64,000 nucleotides of DNA from 62-47 sp044463945. Lineage in GTDB: Bacteria; Pseudomonadota; Alphaproteobacteria; Rhizobiales; Xanthobacteraceae. The stretch lies in contig JBIQLW010000001.1 of NCBI GenBank assembly GCA_044463945.1, positions 124,001 to 188,000 on the forward strand. Reading direction: 5' to 3'. Every line of letters begins with the position of its first letter. Position 1 is the stretch's first letter. Of the stretch, positions 27,375-34,265 are shown piece by piece. The notes under the pieces were generated by a model that saw nothing but the letters and a program-made list of their open reading frames with translations, had not been told where the DNA came from and searched no databases. A program made the translations under genes and the position numbers.

Positions 27375-27476
27375 AGCCCTTTTCGCTCCGATGGAATCGG
27401 AGCGGGGCTCTAGATTCTTGTTTTGACGCGTTTTCTTCACGCGAACCGGATCCCACTTCGCTCGGAAACGCTTTAG
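27372..27476. repeat. Dispersed intergenic repeat with a long stem-loop
   Basis: The element begins inside the stop codon of the PanE-like gene. Its left part folds into nested arms: AGAGCCC...GGGCTCT around CGCTCCGAT / ATCGGAGCG (27384-27392 and 27396-27404). The right part contains TTGACGCGTTTTCTTCACGC and CACTTCGCTCGGAAACGC. I recognise this as a repeat common in Bradyrhizobium and relatives. It may also end transcription of the importer operon. Confidence 0.65.
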
Positions 27477-27501
27477 TCCAAGACGTTCCCGTCTTTCCCT
27501 A

Positions 27502-27513
27502 TTGTCCGTAAAG
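27502..27513 (+). promoter_or_regulatory. Operator-like site before the FAD-oxidase remnant (TTGTCCGTAAAG)
   Basis: Matches TTGTCCGTACAA at 10 of 12 positions and lies 9 bp before the ATG of the broken oxidase gene, where a bound protein would also block the ribosome site region of the DNA. Confidence 0.4.
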
Positions 27514-27521
27514 TCCGCTTC

Positions 27522-27886
27522 ATGTTCGTCGAGCGATTGGCGCAAATCGTCGGTCCGACGGGATCGTGACCGACCCCGGCGCGATGCGCGGCTACGTCAC
27601 CGATTGGCGCGGCTTGCGCGAGGGGAGGGCCGTGTGTGTCGTCAGGCCGTCTTGCATGGATGAGGTGGCGCGAACCGTGGCGCGCTGCGCGTCCGAGCAC
27701 ATCGGAATCGTGCCGCGCTCTCCTTCGCGGCTGAGGGCAGCGCGACACTCGGCGGCGCCATTGCCACGAACGCCGGCGGCACCTCCGCTGTGCGCTATGG
27801 CAGCGCCCCGCGATCTTCTGCTTGGGCTCGACGCCGCATACGCGACGCCTTTTGATCCGAGCGTGACGCGCCTGTATCAGGTCTGA
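27522..27886 (+). pseudogene. Remnant of a FAD-linked oxidase (glycolate/D-lactate dehydrogenase type)
   Basis: The ATG at 27522 gives FVERLAQIVGPTG, then a frame change near 27565 leads to GYVTDWRGLREGRAVCVVRP, the N-terminal FAD-domain signature of the GlcD/D2HGDH family. A later piece in another frame reads LSFAAEGSATLGGAIATNAG and SAVRYGSA, which in intact proteins lies some 60 residues further on, so an internal deletion has joined the two. The remaining 300 residues of the enzyme are missing. The intact ancestor would have oxidised a 2-hydroxy acid to a 2-oxo acid. Confidence 0.8.
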
Positions 27887-28197
27887 GGAGCAAGCTCTAC
27901 CGTCAGGCCATCCCATTCGGGCCGCATGACGATCTGGCAACTCAGACGGGACCGCTGGGGATCGTAGGCATCGAGAAGATCGAGCATCTCAAGCTCGATG
28001 TCATCGCGGGGTCCAAGCTTGTCGATCCATTCCGGCGCGACAAAGACATGACAGCTCCCGCATGAGGCATAGCCGCCGCAGGTCCCTTCGACGGGCAGGC
28101 CGGCATCGCGCAACGCATACATGAGCGGGGTATCCTCGCCAACCTCGACGCGGGTGGTTTTGCCGTTGGAAGGATCAATCACCGTGACCGACAACAT
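27877..28197 (-). CDS. [2Fe-2S] ferredoxin (putidaredoxin-like) of the P450 system
   Basis: The ATG at 28197 has GGAG 8 bp upstream and gives 106 residues, the normal length of putidaredoxin-type ferredoxins. The four cluster cysteines are C40, C46, C49 and C87 (TCGGYASCGSCH and LSCQIV), the vertebrate-type spacing. It carries electrons from the reductase at 18213-19463 to the P450, whose gene ends 79 bp upstream on the same strand. Its 3' end overlaps the oxidase remnant on the other strand by 10 bp. Confidence 0.93.
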   Translation of the reverse strand: MLSVTVIDPSNGKTTRVEVGEDTPLMYALRDAGLPVEGTCGGYASCGSCHVFVAPEWIDKLGPRDDIELEMLDLLDAYDPQRSRLSCQIVMRPEWDGLTVELAPQT

Positions 28198-28276
28198 CAC
28201 ATTGTCTCCGATTCTATTCCTGATATGCTGCGGCACCATGCAGGCTGCGAAAGCCTGCCCAGACTCGATAAAGTTG

Positions 28277-29599
28277 TTACTTGGCCGCAACCGGCTCATT
28301 CATCTTGCTGTCCTCGCCGAGAAGCGCATGGAGCCGGGTAAACTTGACCGGAACTTCCTTGAACACGCTGTAATGCGTCGACGTCTCGGGGACCGGCTCC
28401 TTGTCCTCGTCAAGAATCATGCCCGCGCGGTAGAGGTGACGGGCAAGCGACACCAGGGAGCCGTCGATCGCGGTCTTGACCTTCATGCTGCGATTTCCGA
28501 CCACGAGCGGCCGGCCCGGACAGGCATGAGCGCCGGCGCCGAACGAAAGTCCCCATGGGGTTAAATCGCCGACGTCGCGATGCGGATTGAATTTGTCCGC
28601 GTCCTCTCCGAACCGCTCCTTGCTCATGTTGGCTGGGATCAGGAGCAGGGCGACGCTTTCGCCCTCCTTGATTTCCCGACCACTGGCCAGGCGCACGTCG
28701 CGAAGGGCGGTGCGCACCCGCGCCGGCGCGCCGACGGTGAGGCGCAGCGATTCGAAGGCCGCCGTTCGCAGGAAATTCGGATCGGAATCGAGCAGATCGC
28801 GGTCGGCCGGATGGGTTTCAAACCATTCCTCCAGCCGCAGCACCAGCAGAATAAGGCTGCCCGCCGTCGTCGCGGACGCGCCGACCAGGAATAGGCAAAC
28901 CTCTCGCAGGGGCAGATCCTCGTCGCCTTGCCAGGCGTCGTCATCGTGCAGGATGGCCTGCATCAGAACGTCGCTCGGCAGGTCGGCCTTGTCGTGTTTC
29001 CCCTGCCTGAATTCCTCGGCGAGTTTCGCCCGGCGCTGGTAGGAGGGCTTGAAATATTCCTCGAAGAACTCCTTCTGCGCCACCTCGGCATCGGCGAGGA
29101 TCTCGGGATGCGAATCGCGCGCGAACTCCACCTGCACGCCGGCGCCGATCCTCCTGACCAGGTCGACCAGACGATCGGTATTCTCCGGCGTATATTCGCA
29201 ATCGACGCCGGCGACCGCCGCCGCGATCCGCTGGATGCAGCGCTGCGCCAGCGGCACCAGATTGGCGCGCAAAACACCATCGCGATTTCCCGACGCACCG
29301 GCGAAATCGGCCAGCGTTCGCTCGATCGCGGGGCGCAGGAACTCCTCGCGCATGGCGGCAAGATTGCTGTCGTTCATGATGCGGCTGATGATCCGGCGAC
29401 GCCCGGTGTGGCGCTTGCCGTCAAGCGCGATCAAGGTGTCGGTGATGAGCTTCTCGCGCGCCTCGGTGAAGCCGCCCTGGATAAAGTTTGAGGACAGGAG
29501 AATCTGATTGACTTCATCGTAGCGGGAAATCTGCGTCATATGCGCAACCGACGGGATGTCCATATGATCGCTGGCAAACGGTATCGTGGAAAACTTCAT
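28277..29599 (-). CDS. Cytochrome P450, soluble bacterial type
   Basis: The ATG at 29599 has GGAGGA 5 bp upstream and gives 440 residues with no membrane anchor. The haem loop is FGAGAHACPGRP with the ligand Cys at 360; the K-helix ExxR is E283-R286; the C-helix HTGRR is near 65. The I-helix reads G-A-S-A-T-T (240-245): the conserved Thr is kept but Ala stands where nearly all P450s have Asp or Glu. It should hydroxylate or otherwise oxidise a small substrate using the adjacent ferredoxin and the distant reductase. An operator-like site lies 160 bp upstream of its start. The substrate is unknown. Confidence 0.94.
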   Translation of the reverse strand: MKFSTIPFASDHMDIPSVAHMTQISRYDEVNQILLSSNFIQGGFTEAREKLITDTLIALDGKRHTGRRRIISRIMNDSNLAAMREEFLRPAIERTLADFAGASGNRDGVLRANLVPLAQRCIQRIAAAVAGVDCEYTPENTDRLVDLVRRIGAGVQVEFARDSHPEILADAEVAQKEFFEEYFKPSYQRRAKLAEEFRQGKHDKADLPSDVLMQAILHDDDAWQGDEDLPLREVCLFLVGASATTAGSLILLVLRLEEWFETHPADRDLLDSDPNFLRTAAFESLRLTVGAPARVRTALRDVRLASGREIKEGESVALLLIPANMSKERFGEDADKFNPHRDVGDLTPWGLSFGAGAHACPGRPLVVGNRSMKVKTAIDGSLVSLARHLYRAGMILDEDKEPVPETSTHYSVFKEVPVKFTRLHALLGEDSKMNEPVAAK

Positions 29600-29760
29600 C
29601 CTGTCCTCCGCCGTTGCCCGCTTTGTTTGGCGCGGCAACCTTTATCGTTTCTCCATGATGGCGGTGTGCGGCTGGAAGCCGTGGCGGCTCCGCAAATAGG
29701 CGCCCATCAATGTTCATCTGCGGGAATTTGAGTATCGCATCCGGATTTATCTGTCAATTG

Positions 29761-29772
29761 TTATCCGTACAA
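29761..29772 (+). promoter_or_regulatory. Operator-like site 4 (TTATCCGTACAA)
   Basis: Matches the consensus at 11 of 12 positions. It lies in the 325-bp region between the divergent P450 and epimerase-like genes, 161 bp before the P450 start. Confidence 0.65.
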
Positions 29773-29888
29773 ATCCAAAAAGCTTCTCATTAATTGGCCT
29801 TCATCTCGTCCAACGCCCCTGGCGATAGAACGAGAATCGACCTGAAATCAGTCCTTTCCATTCTAGAAATTCAGCGTTATATCAAAAT

Positions 29889-29900
29889 TTGTACAGACAT
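29889..29900 (-). promoter_or_regulatory. Operator-like site 5 (ATGTCTGTACAA)
   Basis: Read on the minus strand, it matches the consensus at 10 of 12 positions. It lies 25 bp before the start of the epimerase-like gene, where it could block that promoter. The rest of the 29600-29924 intergenic region shows no gene. Confidence 0.6.
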
Positions 29901-29924
29901 ATTTGCGGGGAGGCAGGCGCTGAC

Positions 29925-30815
29925 ATGCGTACACTTGTTACCGGCGGAGGCGGATTTCTCGGCGCTTATGTCGTGAAGCGGATGCTGCAACGTGGCGCGG
30001 CTGTCCGGGTTTTCGACATCACGGATGACCGGTCGCTGGCGAAGTCGATCATTGGAGAGCAGGCCGAACAGCTCGACTGGCAGGTCGGCGATATCAGTGA
30101 CGGCGACAGCGTCGACAAGGCGGTCGCCGGGTGTACCCACATCGCCCATATCGCGGGCGTGCTGACCCCCGTCTGTCGTGATAACCCGGTGCGCGGCGCC
30201 AATATTAATCTGATCGGTACGCTCCACGTTTTCGAGGCAGCCAAGCGCCACGGCGTTGAGCGCATCGCCTACACCAGTTCAGCCGGCGTCTACAGCAGCA
30301 AGCATGGCGCTTATCCCGATCCCTCGACCCATTACGGTGCATTCAAGCTCGCCGGCGAGGGTTCGGCGCGGGCATACTGGGAAGATGCGCGCGTCAGCAG
30401 CACCGGCTTGCGGCCACTTGTCATCTACGGTCCCGGCCGGGAGGGAGGGCCGAGCGCGGGCGTCAGCCTGGCCTGCCGCGCGGCGGCGGAAGGAAAACCA
30501 TACACGATTCCCTTTTCCGGCTTGTCCGGTTTCGTTTACGTCGACGAGGTTGCGGCCGCAATCGAGCTTGGTCTCGACGCGCCGCCCGGCGCGCGCGTCT
30601 ATCCGATGAAGGGCGATGTCACGACGGTCGAGAACATCATCGCGATCATCAAAGAGTACGTGCCCGGCGCGCAATTGAGCTGCGAAGGCAAGCCGATCTG
30701 GTTGACTACCGAATTCGATGACAGTGCGCTTTATAAGGATTACCCCGCTCACGCCCGCATTCTGATCCGGGACGGTCTCCGGCGGACGATCGACTACTAC
30801 GCGCGGCGTCTGTGA
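29925..30815 (+). CDS. NAD-dependent epimerase/dehydratase family (extended SDR) protein
   Basis: The ATG at 29925 follows GGGGAGG and gives 296 residues. LVTGGGGFLGAYVVKRM at the N-terminus is the TGxxGxxG nucleotide site and YGAFK (about residue 137-141) is the YxxxK catalytic pair, with the preceding YTSSAGVYS. It is therefore an extended short-chain dehydrogenase that works with NAD(P). In a pathway with a P450 it may oxidise the newly formed hydroxyl group; a sugar role is less likely here. It is the first gene of a unit continuing with the ThDP enzyme 60 bp downstream. Confidence 0.88.
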   Translation: MRTLVTGGGGFLGAYVVKRMLQRGAAVRVFDITDDRSLAKSIIGEQAEQLDWQVGDISDGDSVDKAVAGCTHIAHIAGVLTPVCRDNPVRGANINLIGTLHVFEAAKRHGVERIAYTSSAGVYSSKHGAYPDPSTHYGAFKLAGEGSARAYWEDARVSSTGLRPLVIYGPGREGGPSAGVSLACRAAAEGKPYTIPFSGLSGFVYVDEVAAAIELGLDAPPGARVYPMKGDVTTVENIIAIIKEYVPGAQLSCEGKPIWLTTEFDDSALYKDYPAHARILIRDGLRRTIDYYARRL

Positions 30816-30875
30816 CCGCTCCCTCCTTCCGGCCACCCTTTACGCCCATGAATGTCCGTGAGCGAGGCAACATAG

Positions 30876-32528
30876 ATGAACATGCAGGCAAATGACATTA
30901 CGGTCACGGCGTCCCATGCGGCCGTGAAGATCCTTGCGGATAACGGTGTGGACCGGATTTTCATGGTGCCGGGCGAGAGCTTTCTCTGGCTGCTCGACGC
31001 ATTGAACGATTTTCCCCAGATCGACCCGATCACATGCCGCCATGAATCCGGGGCCGGCTTCATGGCCTGTGCGGACGGCCGTCTGACCGGGCGGCCGGGC
31101 GTTATGATGGTGAGCCGCGGGCCGGGGGCCAGCAACGGCGCCATCGCGCTGCATACCGCGCAACAGGACGCCATTCCGCTCCTGATGATCATCGGCCAGG
31201 TATCGCGCGCCGACATCGGGCGCGCCGCCTTTCAGGAAATCGACTACCGTCAGATGTTTGGATCGATCGCGAAATGGGTCTGTCAGGTTACCGATCCGGC
31301 GCAGATTCCCGAAGCCTTCATGAAAGCGATGCGGCTTGCGACGAGCGGCACGCCGGGCCCGGTGGTTGTGGTATTGCCCGAGGACGTTCAACAGCAAACG
31401 ATCATCATACCGCGACAAGCCACCTATGTGACGCGCAAGGTGGTCGCCGCCTCCGAAGACAGACTCGCCGTCGCAGCGGCGCTGCAATCCGCCAAGCGGC
31501 CGCTGCTGATCGCCGGCGGCAGTTTCGAGACGGACATGGGCCGTAAGACGCTTCTGGCTTTCGCGGAGGCGTGGGGGATTCCTGTCGCGGTGTCGCTGCG
31601 CCGCCATGATATTTTCCCTAACAATCACCCGCTTTTCATCGGCCATCTCGGTCACGGGTATCCGCCGCCGTTGTTGAAGGAATTGCAGACGGCCGATGTC
31701 ATCCTCGCGGCCGGGACGCGGCTGGGTGACATCACGACCCAGGGATACAGTTTTCCGCGCCTGCCGACGCCCGATCAGACGCTGATCCATTGCTATCCGG
31801 ACACGCAGACGGTGGCGTGGAATTTTTCTCCCGCCATGTCGCTGGCATGCGACCCGATCGACCTTCTCGCGACGCTCGCCCGGACGCAGGACAAGACGAC
31901 ACCCGATCGCGGGCAATGGGCCGCGTTGCTGCGCGGGCTTTACGAGGAGAATAACCGCTGGCCCAGCGGCAGGCCGTCGGACGGTCTTGAATTCGGCGAG
32001 GTCGTGCGCGCCACGATCGAGCAGGCCAGGGACAGCCTCGTCCTGTGTGTCGATGGCGGCGCTTTCACCGTGCCGATCTATCGCTTCGCCCGCTATACGC
32101 CGCCACAGCGGATGCTTAGCCCGCTTGCGGGGGCGATGGGTTATGGCGTTCCCGCGGCGCTGGCCGCGCAACTGCGCCTTCCCGACGCGAAGGTCGTCTG
32201 CATGGTCGGGGACGGTGGTTTCCTGATGACCGGCAACGAAATGATCCTGGCGGTGCAGCGCAAGCTGCCGATCCTGTTCATCGTCGCCAATAACGGCAGC
32301 TATGGCTCGATCCGCGTGCATCAGCAGCGCGAGTTTCCGGATCGCCATGGCATCGCCACGGATCTCGCCAATCCGGACTTCGTCGCCATGGCCAGGGCGT
32401 TCGGGATGCGGGGGCGATTGCTGGACCGCCATGACGATATCCATGCCGCCATCCAGGAGGGGCTCGCCGCCAGGGAGCCCTTCATGCTGGAGGTGAAAAC
32501 GAGCCTGAATTCCATTCTCGGCAAATAG
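30876..32528 (+). CDS. ThDP-dependent enzyme (acetolactate synthase/2-oxo acid decarboxylase family), copy 1
   Basis: 550 residues, three-domain ThDP fold. The activating Glu is E57 in CRHESGAG, and the cofactor motif starts at MVGDGGFLMTG and ends at ANNGSYG (about residues 435-470). The family includes acetolactate synthases, benzoylformate decarboxylases and oxalyl-CoA decarboxylases; there is no regulatory small subunit gene nearby, which argues against biosynthetic acetolactate synthase. It is closely related to the protein at 34266-35906; the two enclose an aldehyde dehydrogenase gene. Decarboxylation of a 2-oxo acid to an aldehyde for that dehydrogenase is the simplest reading. Confidence 0.88.
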   Translation: MNMQANDITVTASHAAVKILADNGVDRIFMVPGESFLWLLDALNDFPQIDPITCRHESGAGFMACADGRLTGRPGVMMVSRGPGASNGAIALHTAQQDAIPLLMIIGQVSRADIGRAAFQEIDYRQMFGSIAKWVCQVTDPAQIPEAFMKAMRLATSGTPGPVVVVLPEDVQQQTIIIPRQATYVTRKVVAASEDRLAVAAALQSAKRPLLIAGGSFETDMGRKTLLAFAEAWGIPVAVSLRRHDIFPNNHPLFIGHLGHGYPPPLLKELQTADVILAAGTRLGDITTQGYSFPRLPTPDQTLIHCYPDTQTVAWNFSPAMSLACDPIDLLATLARTQDKTTPDRGQWAALLRGLYEENNRWPSGRPSDGLEFGEVVRATIEQARDSLVLCVDGGAFTVPIYRFARYTPPQRMLSPLAGAMGYGVPAALAAQLRLPDAKVVCMVGDGGFLMTGNEMILAVQRKLPILFIVANNGSYGSIRVHQQREFPDRHGIATDLANPDFVAMARAFGMRGRLLDRHDDIHAAIQEGLAAREPFMLEVKTSLNSILGK

Positions 32529-32633
32529 TCGCGGACCAGCGGATCCGGCTGTCCGCCGTGCGCGCTCCGCGTCGGCGGGGAGAGGTGCGCGGCGCGGCTG
32601 TAGTCGTCGCCGCGCAAACTCTGAAGCGCAAAT

Positions 32634-32645
32634 ACATACGGACAA
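32634..32645 (-). promoter_or_regulatory. Operator-like site 6 (TTGTCCGTATGT)
   Basis: Read on the minus strand, it matches the consensus at 10 of 12 positions. It lies 51 bp (start to start) from site 7, between the first ThDP gene and the aldehyde dehydrogenase gene. Confidence 0.6.
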
Positions 32646-32684
32646 ATCAAACATTCTGGCTTGCGTATAACTTCCTGCGTGCTA

Positions 32685-32696
32685 TTGTCCGTACAA
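32685..32696 (+). promoter_or_regulatory. Operator-like site 7 (TTGTCCGTACAA)
   Basis: This is the best copy, used as the consensus; its outer arms TTGT/ACAA are perfectly symmetric. It lies 29 bp before the aldehyde dehydrogenase ATG at 32725. Confidence 0.7.
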
Positions 32697-32724
32697 GATA
32701 AATTCACGGCATGATTTTAGAAGA

Positions 32725-34233
32725 ATGGGCACCGTCATGAGTTCAGCCGTAACCGCCGTTCGCCGCTACACCAATCACGTCAATGGCCAGGAACGCGCGG
32801 GACGGGACGGCGCCGAATTCGACTCCATCAATCCAACGACGGGCCGGCTCTGGGGGCGCTTTGTCGAATCGGGGGCGGCGGATGTCGATGCGGCGGTCCG
32901 GGCGGCGCACGCCGCGTTCGAGGGGCCGTGGTCGAGTCTGTCGCCAACGCGGCGCGGTCGCCTGATGATGAAGTGGGGCGAGATGATCGCCGCCAATGCC
33001 GACGTCATCGGTACGATGGAGTCCGAACAGAACGGCAAGCTCCTTGCCGAGATGCGAACGCAGGCGAATGTCGTCCAGGACTGGCTGTATTATTTCGGCG
33101 GGTTGGCCGACAAGATCGAGGGCCGGGTCATTCCGCTCGATCGGACCAGCGTGCTGAACTACACCACGCCTGAGCCCCTCGGGGTCGTCGCGGCCATCGT
33201 GCCGTGGAATTCGCCGACCTTTCTGACCATCATGACGGTTGCGCCCGCGCTTGCCGCCGGCAACACGATCGTCATCAAGCCCTCCGAGATTACGTCGGCG
33301 TCCGCCATCGAATTGGCGCGTCTTGCCGAACAGGCTGGAATTCCGCCCGGCGTCATCAATGTCGTCACTGGCGGACGTGCCGCCGGTGAGGCGCTGGTCG
33401 ATCACCCGCTTGTCGCCAAGATATCGTTTACCGGCAGCGACGCGGCGGGGCGTGCGATCGCGGCGCGCGCGGGCCAGCGATTGGTGAGCTGTACGCTCGA
33501 GCTTGGCGGCAAGAGTCCGAATATCGTGTTCGACGATGCGGACCTCGACCAGGTCGAGGCCGGCGTTCTGTCCGGCATCTTCGCCGCCGCGGGCCAGACC
33601 TGCGTGGCCGGCTCGCGCGCCTTTTTCCAGGAAAAGATTTACGACAAGATCGTTGCGCGTCTCGTCGATCGGGCCAACGCGATCCGGCTCGGCGATCCGC
33701 TGAAGGCCGAAAGTCAGATGGGGCCGGTCGCGACCGCGGCCCAGCTTGCCAAGGACGAGGGGATGGTCGCGAAGGCCGTTTCCGATGGCGCGACGGTGCT
33801 GGCCGGCGGAAAGCGCGTCAGGCTTCCTGGTCTCGAAGACGGTTATTTCTACGCGCCGACGATACTGGGCAACGCCAGGCCTGACGATTTCATCATGCAG
33901 AACGAGGTCTTCGGTCCGGTGCTCTGCGTCGCGCCCTTCAAGACCGAGGACGAGGTCGTCGCCCTCGCGAATAATACGCCCTTTGGTCTGGCTGCCGGTA
34001 TCTGGACCAACAATATTCGCCGTGGTCATCTGTTGGCGCGGCGCCTGCGCGCCGGTACGGTGTGGATCAACACCTATCGCGCGCTGGCGTTTAATTCGCC
34101 TTTCGGCGGCTTCAAGAACAGCGGTCTGGGTCGGCAGAACGGCGCTGAGGCGGTGAACCAGTTTGTCCAGACAAAGAGCGTCTGGGTGGAAACCAGCGAA
34201 GCCATTCAAGACCCGTTCGTCATCAAGACCTGA
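32725..34233 (+). CDS. NAD(P)-dependent aldehyde dehydrogenase
   Basis: 502 residues (a second ATG at 32737 would give 498). All ALDH landmarks are present: PWNSPTF near 160, the general base Glu in LELGGKSPN (about 258), and the nucleophile in AAGQTCVAGSR (about 292), with FGPVL near 390. It oxidises an aldehyde to the acid. Two operator-like sites precede it, so it starts its own transcription unit that continues with a ThDP enzyme, a CoA-transferase and an acyl-CoA dehydrogenase. It probably takes the aldehyde released by the ThDP enzymes and hands the acid to the CoA-transferase. Confidence 0.93.
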   Translation: MGTVMSSAVTAVRRYTNHVNGQERAGRDGAEFDSINPTTGRLWGRFVESGAADVDAAVRAAHAAFEGPWSSLSPTRRGRLMMKWGEMIAANADVIGTMESEQNGKLLAEMRTQANVVQDWLYYFGGLADKIEGRVIPLDRTSVLNYTTPEPLGVVAAIVPWNSPTFLTIMTVAPALAAGNTIVIKPSEITSASAIELARLAEQAGIPPGVINVVTGGRAAGEALVDHPLVAKISFTGSDAAGRAIAARAGQRLVSCTLELGGKSPNIVFDDADLDQVEAGVLSGIFAAAGQTCVAGSRAFFQEKIYDKIVARLVDRANAIRLGDPLKAESQMGPVATAAQLAKDEGMVAKAVSDGATVLAGGKRVRLPGLEDGYFYAPTILGNARPDDFIMQNEVFGPVLCVAPFKTEDEVVALANNTPFGLAAGIWTNNIRRGHLLARRLRAGTVWINTYRALAFNSPFGGFKNSGLGRQNGAEAVNQFVQTKSVWVETSEAIQDPFVIKT

Positions 34234-34265
34234 ATCGTCGCCAGAATCATCGCCGGGAAGTCTCC

